This document shows, in pieces, positions 33,075 through 45,075 of a DNA stretch of 51,164 nucleotides (position 1 is the stretch's first letter; each line of letters begins with the position of its first letter). The notes beneath the pieces are model-generated. The model had not been told where the DNA came from, ran no database searches, and saw only the letters and a list, made by a program, of their open reading frames with translations. The stretch comes from Gnetum montanum (taxonomy: Eukaryota > Streptophyta > Gnetopsida > Gnetales > Gnetaceae), in assembly GCA_015680685.1 (NCBI GenBank), contig MNCI01016169.1, forward strand, positions 138,172-189,335. Reading direction: 5' to 3'. A program made the translations under genes and the position numbers.

Positions 33075-35300
33075 GGTTAAGGGATCATTAGCTGGAGAAT
33101 CAACATGAGCTTGTGAAGGGTAAGGGGTCAAACACTTTTCCACCTTTGCTTGGTCCATTGGATGGAGGTGAACACTTCTTTGGGGGCTTTTCCTTTGGTG
33201 ATACTCCTCTGCTTGAATTTGTTCAAGGGGCCCTCAAGTAGGACATGCAATCCACAATTCATAATCTAGGTTCTAGTCAGAATAGATCCAACAACAAAAA
33301 TGGATCTGGAGGAGCAAGTCATGATAAGGGGACAAATGAAGGTCACAATTGCGATTGTGGTTGTGATTATCGAAGGAAGGGTGATAGGTGTCAACATGAT
33401 GCAAGTTCTCCTTTTTCTTTCCCTTCATCGTCTTCTTCTTCTAACTCAAATCATGGCTGCAGAGGGCATGATCGTGATGGAGGTGACCGATGGGACCAAA
33501 ACAACAAAAGGGATTCTTGGGACAGTCGTGATCGAAGGCATGGGCAATCCATGGAGACCCACTACCATGAAAGAAGGGTTAGTAGAGCACATCAGAGGCA
33601 CCATCACCATGGCCTTGATGAACCTCTACTTGCCACTCAGAGCATGTTGAACATTGCAAAGGCCATGAGGATTTCAAAAAGGCACATAAAGGATAGTAGA
33701 ATAAAGAGGCTAGACATGAACTACATCCCTCGGTGTGAGGGAGGCTACGATGCTGATCTACAAAATCATCTCCAAGCCTTCCAAGATTCATGTGCCTTGC
33801 AGAATATTGAGAATGACTAGTAGAAGTTGAAATTATTCCCAAGGACACTCATTAAGGAAGAAGAAAACTAGTACTAGTCCTTGGAGCAAAAATCAATTAG
33901 GTGGTGGAGTACGATGTTAGAATTGTTTAATGACAAATATCAAACGTACTCCCAAGTATCCAATCTAAGGAAGTAGATGTGAGGGTGGAAACAAGGAAAC
34001 ATGAGCCCTTGGATGCCACTATTGGTTGATACTACTCTGTGTTGCATAGGTGTCCTAGCCATGGATAATCTCAGCTAGATTAACTCCACCATATCATAGA
34101 CAAGTTGTAGTCTAAAATAAGGAAAACCCTTGGCATCTATGCCCAAGGGAGATTGACAAAGTTAAGCACTTGTAAGATCCAAAAGTTAATTGAGTAGGTA
34201 GCCAGGGAGGAGGGAGAATTGAGAAAGCGAGAAAGTGTAGAGGAATATAATAGGGATCCTTCTATGTGCAAAAGGGGGGTTTGATTTTGTGATAGTAAGG
34301 ATGAGTTAACCAAAGATGAGGTGGTTAATCAAAAAACCTTGCCACTCCAAAAATTGCAATCTAAAATCATGGCTAAGGTTGACCAATTATGGGACTCCAT
34401 GGATATTAAGTTTTAAGCTATCTTAAAAATCACTGAAGTGTCCAAGAAGCAAAGTGATGAGCATGAGTGCTAAAGATGTAAGGAAACTGAACGTGCCATA
34501 TCCAAGGGTAAGGGTAAAATGACTATGATAGAGATGGTTGTGAATAGTGACTCAAATAATGATGGCAGATGTGAAATTTTCCAGCATGAACATCCCAAGG
34601 GATGTTGTCCAACTGTGTCACACTTATAGGAATCTAGGGTGTATGCCTTACATCCATGACTTGCACAAAGGCAAACACCCAAAAGATTATCTTATTCATA
34701 AGGAAACTCTTGACAGTTCCACCAACCACAACAATACTATCTACGTGAAACTTCACCACAATCCTATGAATTGTATCAACAATGGAAACAACCACAATCA
34801 TGGGTGTTGGCACCCCCAAGATAGTAGCACCCTTACCAGCAACCAGATCCCTATGGTTATTATGTTCAGCAACGTTCATCNTACCCTTACCAGCAACCAG
34901 ATCCCTATGGTTATTATGTTCAGCAACGTTCATCTTCATGAGACTTCTTTGGTCATGTTGCTGCTTACCAACCTCACCATTACCCTCTTGAAGCATACCA
35001 ACTACCATATCCAAGGAGGGATGCCACCTACTATCCTCATGATCCTCCTTTTCCTTCACCTAATCCTTTGTCTCTTGCATAGCTACCACCTGCTCCATCC
35101 ATGCAAGGTGAGTTGCCTGCCCAACCATAGAAAAGAAATGCTACAAGGGCAGTTAATTTGCAACTGGTTAACTTACCAAGTAGGTAGGAACCATGATCAA
35201 AGAAAAGATCCTTCTTTTGACCTTGCAATCCACCAAAGCCCTCAAACACATTAGTGGTTGGTAGCCATGCTCCTCCACCTTCCTCTACCTTACCTTTATC
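33075..35300 (+). pseudogene. Athila-like gag, plus orientation (decayed)
   Basis: 33245-33820 encodes a Ser/His/Asp-rich protein starting MQSTIHNLGSSQNRSNNK, the counterpart of 18764-18501 in the inner element and better preserved (191 codons). It continues through RLDMNYIPRCEGGYDADL and LQAFQDSCALQNIEND, then in broken frame to the CCPTVSHL block near 34605 and on to about 35300. Stops at 33820 and several frameshifts inactivate it. A single N at 34881 with a 52-bp duplication lies inside. No protease or pol follows, so the element is truncated at about 35400. Confidence 0.8.
34829..34934. repeat. Exact 52-bp duplication around a single N
   Basis: 34829-34880 and 34883-34934 are identical (both start acccttaccagc and end gcaacgttcatc) and are separated by N at 34881 and one t. 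This is the pattern of two contigs joined without merging their overlap. Confidence 0.92.
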
Positions 35301-36554
35301 TGAGTCCCCTTCAATCCAAAATCCCTCTCAAATGCATACTATAATGTTGACCCATGTTGTATCTGATTGGATTTGAGTCAGTAACCTGCCCAGGAAGTTA
35401 GCTAATCCCAGGAGTCCCATAGTATATTTGCAAATTACTGGGAATTGTAGAAACCAAAAATGTTAGAAGCTAAAAAAAACATTGAGGGGTCATTGGCCAC
35501 AGACAGTCTTAACCCCGTTTTCGCGGGAGGGCCGTGCTGGATTGGGATGGAAACGGGGCACCCTGAACAGTCTGGTCGATCAGATAGGGACCTAGTCAAT
35601 GTTAATATAACCTTTTGCAACGTGTGATTTAAAGAAAATGAGATTGATAGCGTGAAGTAATGCTTAAATTCAAAAGAAATAAAAAACAATGTAAAATGCA
35701 ATAGTAAACAAGAGATAATGTAAAAATGCAGTTAGAAAAATGCACTACTTCGAAGCTACGACCTCACTCTATCAGGATGGATACAATCGGTTGCACAACA
35801 TTGAGGAGTGCAAAGATCCCGAGAGTAACCAAGACATGTAAAGCAAGAGGGCTGTGAGCTTGAATGCAGACTCTAACATTAACAATGCAAAGTGCTACCA
35901 AGGTGGTAGAAAAGAGCAGAACAAGAATGCCAATTGATGATGCTAATTGTTTACAATGTTAAATAGAAAGCTTACAATGCTTGAAGTTATAGCACCAAAT
36001 TTTTGCTTGTCAGCCAACCAGACTGTTAGCCAACCAGATTTCCAAGAAAACAAACTGGAGACTGAGAGGCTGCCAAAAAGCTAAAAATGCCAGAGAGCAG
36101 GAGCCGGAGAGAGAAAGAGAGAGAGACTGTTTAAGCATTGCTCATTTGGGTATTTATAGGATCGAGGGCATGCGAAAGATGCGGTTTGGACACCACGTGC
36201 TCTAGGCTTATGCTGATCTGTCTATGCTGCACGTGCTTGCATGACTGTTGGGCAAGCCTGCCACACCATAATTATGAGCCTGCCATGCCATAATTACATT
36301 GTCAGAGCAACGGTGCAATTAAGTGAGGTGCATTGATGTTGTGTAACTCCTTGCCACGTTTTGCTATGCTTTGTAGCGTAGCATGTTTGGCATGGCATAG
36401 CATCTTATTACACTGTGCTACGCTACGCAGCGTAGCATAGTCGCCAGTTCGAAGCAAGAAACTTGCATTGTGTCTTATTGCATGCATTGGAAACCCTTGA
36501 AGTGCATTGACTATTTGTTGCATTTTTGCCATGCTATGCTATGCTACATAGCGT
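35301..36554 (-). mobile_element. LTR-like sequence of an unidentified family
   Basis: The stretch has no ORF of note. A minus-strand TATA box (tatttata, 36151-36158) follows an A/G-rich leader with agagagagag on the plus strand, and sequence beyond it is CpG-containing like a U3 region. An 8-bp inverted repeat (CCCCGTTT at 35513-35520, AAACGGGG at 35551-35558) lies in the other half. The right edge is the dispersed element at 36555. I could not find terminal repeats or a partner. Confidence 0.3.
36362..36552. repeat. Cluster of TGCTACGCT-type hairpins
   Basis: TGCTACGCT and AGCGTAGCA form a perfect 9-bp stem with a 4-base loop at 36416-36437. A near-identical hairpin with one G-T type mismatch lies at 36362-36383, and GCTATG/CATAGC with a 3-base loop at 36538-36552. 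Confidence 0.8.
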
Positions 36555-37870
36555 TGTTGGCGACCGTTTGGGACGCGACCGCCAACGAGTGTCCTCGAAC
36601 AGGATTTAGGTGCCTGCTGGTCTCTGGCAACACCAAGGCCTAGATACCTCCAAATAAACTCAGTAGTTAATGTGAGTATGTGTGTGTGTTGTTGCGGCAT
36701 GCGGTTGTGAGAAATATAGCGATTGCGTTGCGTGTAAACTACAAATGACTTACTTTAAAGAGATTCAGCCAACTTTGNNNNNNNNNNNNNNNNNNNNNNN
36801 NNNNNNNNNNNNNNNNNNNNNNNNNNNNNNNNNNNNNNNNNNNNNNNNNNNNNNNNNNNNNNNNNNNNNNNNNNNNNNNNNNNNNNNNNNNNNNNNNNNN
36901 NNNNNNNNNNNNNNNNNNNNNNNNNNNNNNNNNNNNNNNNNNNNNNNNNNNNNNNNNNNNNNNNNNNNNNNNNNNNNNNNNNNNNNNNNNNNNNNNNNNN
37001 NNNNNNNNNNNNNNNNNNNNNNNNNNNNNNNNNNNNNNNNNNNNNNNNNNNNNNNNNNNNNNNNNNNNNNNNNNNNNNNNNNNNNNNNNNNNNNNNNNNN
37101 NNNNNNNNNNNNNNNNNNNNNNNNNNNNNNNNNNNNNNNNNNNNNNNNNNNNNNNNNNNNNNNNNNNNNNNNNNNNNNNNNNNNNNNNNNNNNNNNNNNN
37201 NNNNNNNNNNNNNNNNNNNNNNNNNNNNNNNNNNNNNNNNNNNNNNNNNNNNNNNNNNNNNNNNNNNNNNNNNNNNNNNNNNNNNNNNNNNNNNNNNNNN
37301 NNNNNNNNNNNNNNNNNNNNNNNNNNNNNNNNNNNNNNNNNNNNNNNNNNNNNNNNNNNNNNNNNNNNNNNNNNNNNNNNNNNNNNNNNNNNNNNNNNNN
37401 NNNNNNNNNNNNNNNNNNNNNNNNNNNNNNNNNNNNNNNNNNNNNNNNNNNNNNNNNNNNNNNNNNNNNNNNNNNNNNNNNNNNNNNNNNNNNNNNNNNN
37501 NNNNNNNNNNNNNNNNNNNNNNNNNNNNNNNNNNNNNNNNNNNNNNNNNNNNNNNNNNNNNNNNNNNNNNNNNNNNNNNNNNNNNNNNNNNNNNNNNNNN
37601 NNNNNNNNNNNNNNNNNNNNNNNNNNNNNNNNNNNNNNNNNNNNNNNNNNNNNNNNNNNNNNNNNNNNNNNNNNNNNNNNNNNNNNNNNNNNNNNNNNNN
37701 NNNNNNNNNNNNNNNNNNNCCTTTTTTATCTCTACCTTGAAGCCCTTTTATAGGTGTCAAAGGTAGTTACATAGGCAAAATATCTCACCTAACTTCTCTC
37801 CCAAGTGACTTGCCCAACAAGTTAGGGAATATTTAACTTAGGAAGTTAGGAAGTTAGGGAATAGATAAAT
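36555..37870 (+). mobile_element. Dispersed non-coding element, copy C, with assembly gap
   Basis: 36555-36777 matches 1327-1548 and 37730-37870 matches 2580-2740. Unknown bases fill 36778-37719 (942 Ns). In copy A the equivalent interval is about 1,014 bp, so the gap probably hides the middle of the same element. The gap's right edge falls at the point equivalent to the run of 12 C in copy A. Confidence 0.75.
36778..37719. other. Assembly gap of 942 Ns
   Basis: No sequence. Apparent ORFs on both strands across it are artefacts of undefined bases. Confidence 1.
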
Positions 37871-39600
37871 ATTGTTTATGAAAAATAATTCCAACAATCT
37901 CACATAATTGTTCACAAGTATATCAATAATCTTTGTTTTGTTCTAGGATTTGGAGGATGCTTATGGAGCTCTTAATGTTTTAATAACAAGATGATAATAC
38001 AACATTTACCTTGGAATAAATGTTGTGGGTGCCTTGTTCTTAAATATTTTGTAGATATGTAAAAATGACCGAAAAAATCAAATTTGAAACTTTAAGCCCG
38101 AATGCAAGGGCGTTAGACCTGGAACAGTTATTAAACATTTCAAAAATATCCCGCTCTTGTCCAGGATCATTAGCAACTACCACCGTGGGAGAAGGCTCAG
38201 TAGCTGCACCCGGCACCATTGCTACGTTTGGTTACTAGGAGAAAGATCTGGAAACAGATGTAATTCACTGGACGGATAGCCCTAGATCATAGGGTTCCGG
38301 TTGCCTAAACTATTTTATTTTGCCCCAAATTTGCTAGGGCTTCCTGCGTTTTCACGTTTTTGTAAATCGTTCTTCAAAATTCCTGCCATTGATTTCAGGG
38401 TTTAGAGCAATTGCATTGTAGATCTGTTGCTACGGTAGAGCATCCTTTTGTTTGTTTTTTTAAAATTTAATGGCGAGGGTTCGGCAGCACGGCATCCGTG
38501 CGGAGGTCTTGGTGACTCCGTTTGCCCTGGCACGGGTGGCCAACGCTGCTTATGGTTTGCTATTTTAATGCTGATGTCTGCTTTTTTGAGTTACGCGGTG
38601 CGGCACACATCGGCGTCATTGGAGGTAGGCGAATCAACTATATAAAGCTTGAATTTAGATGTGAGTCCCTCTTCTTTGAATTCGCGTCCTTGCAGAAGAA
38701 ATTTCGGCACAACGCGGCCAGCAGAGATGCCGCTGATTTGGGTAAAAAGAACAGTTAATTTTACATGAAACAGAAAAACATTTCAGAGCAAAAACCCTTG
38801 CATTCTTCTACGTTAGGATTAACGCGATTCCTGCGATTTCTGTAATGAAAAACTAGCATTCTTTTGGACTGTTTTTCTTTCCTTCATCTTTCTTCCATTG
38901 TGTACAAGGGCTGGAACTTGTACCGCCTGAAATCGTCGGTCTTTGGCTGGAAGGAAAAACAGAGGCCGTGGGATCGCGGGATGGGTACAGAAGACCTTGC
39001 CTTCGCCTGAGGGCAAGCTGGAATGCAATGGAGGCAGAGTACCTTGGGTGGTCCACACACAGATCAGACAAGGATTTCCCCGCGCATACGCAAAATGCTA
39101 TACGCTGGGTTATGCGTAAACGGCGTGCAGGCGTAAACGAAGCAAAAACAGCGTAAAGCGTAGACGGATGCAAACGGAGCGTAAATGTAAACAAGCGTAA
39201 ATGAGGCTTGGGCCAAATTGACATAAAACTATAAAAGAACTTGCAGCAAATGAAACGATGGAATTAGAGAGTCAGAGTACAGTGCACCGGTCTAACGCAG
39301 TTGTGGGAACACAAGGCGGACGAAAAGCCCCGGCGTACACAGAGGTGACTCGGTTGGTGTGCAGGGCATGGCAGAGCGTAAGAGACTAGATGCGCAGCGT
39401 GCAGGGCTTCCAGGCGTAAGAAGGTTTTTTCTACTCTTTTGCGCAGCGTAAATGTTCTCTGGTGTGCTCCAGGATTTTGCCAACCGTCCGGTGTAAGTGG
39501 AAAAATGGGGGTTTTATACAGGTTGTTACGCTAGACTTGGGATGGGAGACACATGGCGCGTTGACCGGGTGCATACACTTTACAAATATACAAAATGTTA
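37871..39600. other. Unassigned stretch becoming GC-rich
   Basis: No domain recognised. From about 38400 base composition shifts to CpG-rich. A perfect hairpin GCACGG-CAT-CCGTGC lies at 38487-38501 and a TATATAAAG-like box near 38638. From 39080 the sequence is dense in gcgtaaacg/gcgtagacg motifs, as at 45300-45500. It probably belongs to the 3' end (untranslated region or LTR) of the Tat-like element, but no LTR pair is available to prove it. Confidence 0.35.
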
Positions 39601-39610
39601 AACCTGCTGG

Positions 39611-39885
39611 GCGTATACGCTGGGCGTATATGCCGTATCAGGCCGGCGTATACGCTGAAAATGCTGGGTGTGAACTGGGTGGAGATGCTGAGCACTGGGC
39701 GTATACGCTGATGGATGCCACTTGCTTCAATCCTTGCTCTTCAGTGTTATCTTCAGGCTGTCATTGGAGATCCTGTCATTGAGCGTGCGCATCTGCAGTG
39801 CCTGGGCGTGTACGCCGAGGAGCCGGGCGTATACGCTAGAATGCTGGGCATATACGCTGGGCGTATACACTGTGTGTGTATACGC
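39611..39885. repeat. GCGTATACGC palindrome array 1
   Basis: Exact GCGTATACGC at 39611, 39646, 39699 and 39827; one- or two-base variants at 39624, 39806, 39848, 39861 and 39876. Most are followed by TG. Spacing is irregular, so this is not a simple tandem array. The ten-base core is a perfect palindrome. Confidence 0.9.
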
Positions 39886-41036
39886 TGGCCCCATATACTT
39901 AGCAAAAACTAAGTGTTGCGATCACGCAGCCGGCATCGTTTGTGAGTTCCAGGGTCTTGTTTGGGGTCGGACAAGTACTAAGCTCCGAACTTTGTGGTGC
40001 TTCATTGGCCCCTCTTTGTTGACGCTTGGAGGAATCGACTCGAGAGGCGTCGACAAAGAAGTGCAAAATACCACAAGCAACTCGATAGAAACATTGTCCG
40101 CTGCTACTTGGACGAGACGTCATCGCACTGTGTTCAGTAGTACAGAGGATTGGGAAAGGGGAATTTTGTATCTGGGAGGTAAGGGAGATTACAGGGATTG
40201 ATGATCGGTCCAGGGGATTAGTCAAGGGAAAGGGGATGTTCTGATGTGAGGCATGCCGATCCTTGTCAATAGCCATTGTTTAGCAGACTCGGAGTTTAGA
40301 CATGCGAGGTGTGTCTTCTGGCGGAACAAGGCTCTTGGTTAGTGTGTAAGAGAACTTGTTGACGGGACCAGAGCTACAGGAGGATGTGTTGCATTCTTTG
40401 GGAGAACAGGGCCTGTGTTTAGTGTTCAGGGGAACCTGTTGACGGGGAGCCAAAGCCATGCGACTGGGTGCTTGTTGACCATTGTGGGTACGAGTACTTG
40501 GTTTTGAGATGACTACATGCCCGCCTGGGGCTTACATGGGAAGTGCCCGGGGTCTCTCGCTTTTTTTTTTGCAGCAAAATTTGCTTTGTTTGTGTACTCG
40601 TGTGTAGGTGTTGCACTGTGTAGCATATCGCAGTATGCAACAGCGTGCTCAATGTTTTGAATGTACTGGGTGTGTCAAGGGTGTAGTTGAATGGAAACTG
40701 GGGAATGCATGGGGATGTACTAGCGAATGGTTTGATTTAGTCCTGCTAGGTGCGCTGTGAACATTGTCTTATCTTGTTGCTTGCGATGAAGTGCATCTTT
40801 GTACGAAACTTCCGGGTGTCATCCTGCAAACGTAATGCCAAGGAGACAAGAAAATCGTGAGCGAATAGACAAGCTTAGACTTACATGGTGGCTGACGGCA
40901 CAGAGGTGCTGGAGTGCGGCAGGTACTGTATGCAGATGAAAGCAGCACTGAAGATGGCAGCTGATAGCAAGTGGTGCAATGAAGCAAGCGATGAATGAGC
41001 ATGGCGGCAGAGTGAGGTGCCGGATGTGAACTTGCC
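39886..41036. other. 3' non-coding part of Tat-like element
   Basis: No ORF with a domain. An imperfect duplication with period about 80 covers 40322-40367 and 40402-40447 (shared blocks gttagtg/ttagtg and gaac.tgttgacggg). The stretch lies downstream of integrase in the element's direction. Confidence 0.4.
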
Positions 41037-41044
41037 AGCTTATA

Positions 41045-41362
41045 GTCTTGGCAGACTATTATGGATTAGTTTTGTGTCATAACCCGTTGGACATTGCCTG
41101 TTTAGCATCGTGGCGAATGGTACGTCACCAGTTTTTAGTCTTAGCGAACTACGAAGAGGCAAGCTAGTTTATAGTCTTAGCGGACTTTGATGGTTGTGAC
41201 GGCGGCAGTTTACTGTCATGCTGGACGGGTGGTAGTTTATCGTCGTTGCCGACACTGTGGTATTAGTTTTATGTCATAATCCAGGACTGTTCTGTGGTAT
41301 CGGTTTATCGTCATGATTCCAGGACGAGCTGTGGTATCAGTTTATAGTCGTGATCCCAGGAC
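41045..41362. repeat. Hairpin motif array a (nine copies)
   Basis: The motif is AGTTTA (or TTA variants), one to three bases, GTC, a 6-11 base loop, GAC. GTC positions: 41045, 41076, 41138, 41174, 41215, 41242, 41273, 41310, 41347. The copy at 41043 has a perfect 6-bp stem ATAGTC/GACTAT. The copy at 41138 has AAC instead of GAC. The last copy overlaps the integrase stop codon. Confidence 0.85.
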
Positions 41363-44300
41363 TTACAAGTACCTGAGCTTGTGTTAAGACATAGAACGGT
41401 TTTAGGTACAAATGATTTGTCAGATTAGCGAGCTCGTTCCCTTCGGTGTCAGCTAACTTGAATGCACCATTATCGAATGCCTTGATGACCATGTAAGGCC
41501 CTTCCCAGTTGGCTGAGAATTTGTCTGGGTGTTCCCGAACAGCTTTGAGTACAAGGTCGCCTTCGTGGATTGGACGCTTGTTAATGTCATGTCGATGCCG
41601 CTGTCGTTGTTGCTTTTGGTACCAGTCGATCTGATCGAGTGCGCGTGCACGTTCTTCTTCTACCGAGTCGAGGTCAATGAGCCTTAGCTCGTTATTTTTC
41701 TCGTCATCGAGGAGTCCAGAGAATGTGATCCTTAGCAATGGTACCTGTAATTCCAAAGGTAAAACAGCTTCTGAGCCATAAACGAGACTGTACGAAGTTT
41801 TACCTGTGGACGTCCGGTGTATAGTGCGATATGCCCATAGTGCGTATTTTAGTTGCTCGTGCCATTTCCTTTTGCTTTGGGTTAGCATTTTCTTAAGTAT
41901 TGTTATGATTGTCTTGTTCGTTGCTTCTGCTTGCCCATTGCTTTGAGGATAGTAAGGGGAATAAAACGAATGCTGAATCCCCAGACTGTCGCAAAAGGTT
42001 TTTGTTTCGGCGCTACTAAATTGTGGCCCGTTGTCGGTGATGATTATCATGGGAATGCCAAAACGGGTTACAACGTTTTCCAAGATAAAGTTGCACACGT
42101 GTTTAGAAGTCGTCTTTCGAAGGGGAGTTGCTTCTACCCACTTCGTAAAGTATTCTATCGCGGTTATGATGAAACTATGCCTTGCGGAAGACGAGGGTGT
42201 TATCGGGCCGATGAGGTCCAATCCCCACTTCTGAAAAGGCCATGTTATCTGTGCTGTGTGCAACTCGGTTGGTGGTACATGTATTAAGTTACTATGTTTT
42301 TGACAAATGTTACATGTTTTGACTTTGGAGGAGCAGTCGTATTCCATGTGGGGCCAATAGTAGCCTAAGTGTCTTATTTTCGTGGCCATGGCTTTTGGTG
42401 CTATGTGTCCTCCACATAGTCCCTCATGTACCTGATCGACAATTGTTTGGGCGTCAGTGCTAGTGACGCATGTTAGCAATACGCCTTCGTAAGATCTACG
42501 ACATAGTGTGTCCCCTACCAGGGTATATTGCTTAGAACGTTTTTGCACAGCGTCCTTTTGCGCATTTGTTAGATGTCGCGGGGCTTCGCCACGTAGAAGG
42601 TTCTGTTTTATGTCATCGTACCATTCCATCGCGTGTGTTGTACTAACAGATGTGATCGACAATGTTTCGGAGATTATTGGTTCATCGCACCTAATTACGG
42701 AGCTTGGCAAGGCATGGAACATGTCAGGCGATATATTTAACGCTAGTGTGGCTAACGCGTCTGCTATGGTATTATCGTTGCGGGAGACATGTTGCACATC
42801 AACGTTTTCGAATCGTTTCATTAAATGTTTCGCCAAGTCACAGTATGGTTGCAAATGTTGAGCTTTACACGTGTAGACATCTGTGACTTGGTTTACAACC
42901 AATTGTGAATCCCCTCTGACTACCAGGCGTGTGATGTCTGAAGCCAGTGCTACTGTGAGACCTCTAAGGAGACCCTCATACTCTGCGACGTTGTTAGTAC
43001 AGTGGAAGTCGAAACGATAAGCAAAGGGTCAGATTTCCCCAGAGGGATAGGTGATTACAGCGGCCGCACTTCCTCCTCGAGAGGTGGATGCTCCATCAAA
43101 GTTTAAAATAGCATCGTAGTCATCAGGCACTGTGTCTATCGTGTTTATACTTTCGTCGGGGAATTCAGGCTCTATGATTGCTTGGTCATGCATTGGTGAT
43201 GCAACCATTTGATTCGCTATGGCTTGACCTTTGACTGATGATTGCGCTGCGTAGTACAGGTCAAACTCGGCTATCATGGCTTTCCATCAGGCTATTCGAC
43301 TCATTTCATAGATGTGTCCTATTATGGCTCTCAGTACATTGTCCTTACAGATTACGTGAACTTGATTACGGAAGAGGTAATGTCGTCATTTTCTTAGAGA
43401 AAAGACCAAAGCTAAGCATGAGCTCTCCATGTCGTTGTACTTCTTTTCATGGGCAACTAAGGCGTGGCTCAAATAGTATACAGGGACTTCAGTTCTGTCA
43501 TCTCGTTTTTGGCAGAGCATGGACGCGATGGATGATTCTGAAGTGGCAAGGTAGATGTAAAACGGTTTGTTGTTTTGGGGCGGGTAAACCGTAGGCAGTC
43601 GGGCAAGTGCTGTCTTGATATTTTCGAAGGCTTCCTGGCACTGTGGAGTCCATTCAAAATGGACATTTTTACGCAACAGGTGGTTCATAGGTTTTAGTTT
43701 GTCTGTCAATTTTTCTACGAAGCACCTGATGAACTGTAATCGACCTTGTAGACCTCGAAGTTTGGTGAGATTGCCGGGTGGTTTCAGGTTTGTTATGGAT
43801 TTTACCTTATCGGGGTCTACTCGTATCCCTGCTTCAGAGGCTATGAATCCAAGCATCTTGCCTGTTTTGATGCCGATAACACATTTTTTTGGATTAAGCC
43901 TTAGCTCATATTTTAGACAACGTTTTAAGACTAAGTCGAGGTCTTGTACGTGTTGTTCGATCATTTTTGACTTAACCACGATGTCATCTACATAATCATT
44001 GAGCGATCGTAACATATAATCGCTAAAGATAAATGTCATGGCTCTTTGATAAGTGGCCCCAGCGTTCTTGAGACCAAAGGGCATCATTGAATAACAAAAG
44101 GTTCCCCATGGGGTCATGAAGGTTGTTCGAAGTTGATGTTCAGGGTTGATGTGTATCTGGTTGTATCTCGAAAAGCCATCCATAAAAGATAGTAAGGCAT
44201 GTCTGGCAGTCGAGTCAACGAGTTGATTAATGCTGGGCAAGGGAAGGTCATCTTTTATGGTTGCTACGTTTAGATCTCGGAAGTCGATGCATAAACGAAT

Positions 44301-44873
44301 GCTTCCATTTTTCTTCAGGACGATGACCATGTTGGATACCCATTCGGCGTAATCAACAGCCCGAATGAAACCAGCTTGATAAAGCTTGGTGATCTCATTG
44401 TGGATTGCCAATGCCACCTCAGGTCTAACTTTTCGTGCTTTCTATTTTATCGATCTTAGTTTTGGGTCAAGAATGATGTTGTGTTGGATAATCCTAGGAT
44501 CTAGCCCGGGCATGTCCGTATAAGACCAAGAAAATGCTTTCATGTTTTCCCTAAGCACATTCTGAATGTCTTGAGCTATGCATGGTTGTAATAGCGTGCT
44601 TAATTTTAATATTTTAACTTCCCCATCAGGCATAGTAATGGGGGTTTCAGCTAACGGGTCTTCAGTGATGTTTTCAGCTTCTATGTCAAGAAACTTTGTC
44701 ATGCCTTGGTAGTTGCCTATTTTTTGCTGTGTTGAGGCTATGACCGCGTCATCCATTAGTGGACTTGAGTTGATGAAGTTTATGTCAAAGTCCCGTGTAA
44801 TGGCGCCATATGGTCCGTCGATGATTAACGGTGCGATTAAGTGCCGACAGTCCATTGAGCTCATCCCTGCCAA
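41337..44873 (-). pseudogene. Tat-like pol: RT, RNase H, second RNase H, integrase
   Basis: A single minus-strand frame runs 1,179 codons with no frameshift but four internal stops (44442-44444 TAG; 43386-43388, 43287-43289 and 43029-43031 TGA). RT (about 44420-43700) has LCIDFRDLN, MPFGLKNAGATYQRAM and intact YVDD. The first RNase H (about 43620-43280) lacks the usual first Asp. A second RNase H (about 43110-42760) keeps all four acidic residues: DGAST, NNVAEYEG, GDSQL, NDNTIADA. Integrase (about 42430-41700) has the HH-CC finger (HEGLCGGH...CNIC), WGLDLIGP, ITDNGPQF and NGQAEATN, with the GPY-type C-terminal block NWEGPYMVI. All catalytic residues of RT and integrase are present. Each stop is one transition from a Gln, Arg or Trp codon, so the element was recently coding-competent. 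Confidence 0.93.
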
Positions 44874-44956
44874 TAAACCGAGAGTTGTATGAGCAAAGGG
44901 ATTGTTCCGTGTCTTTTGACGATTTTAGATTGTGTGTACGTGTATAACGGTGGATT

Positions 44957-45075
44957 ATCGTCACACCTAGACGTATGACAGTTTTATGCCTTACCGGTTA
45001 GTGAGTGGCAGTTTAAGGCCATACTAGGCCAATGGGCGGATGGTGAAATGGCAGTTTAAGACCATACCGGGCCAC
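44957..45075. repeat. Hairpin motif array b (four copies)
   Basis: Copies: TTATCGTC-N7-GAC (44957-44972), AGTTTTATGCC-N5-GGT (44980-44997), AGTTTAAGGCC-N6-GGCC (45010-45030) and AGTTTAAGACC-N6-GGCC (near 45052-45074). Between the RT frame and the antisense promoter. Here the stem has switched from GTC/GAC to GGCC/GGCC. Confidence 0.8.

Noticed and set aside
36682-37760. Long ORFs on both strands across the N gap
   Set aside because: They consist of undefined bases; only short flanks are real sequence.
38819-39224. Overlapping minus-strand ORFs of 79 and 123 residues
   Set aside because: They arise from CpG-rich, gcgtaa-repeat sequence with few stops; no domain, and they overlap each other in different frames.
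41931-43995. Plus-strand ORFs of 117-126 residues inside the Tat-like pol
   Set aside because: They are antisense shadows of a well-supported RT and integrase and have no motif.
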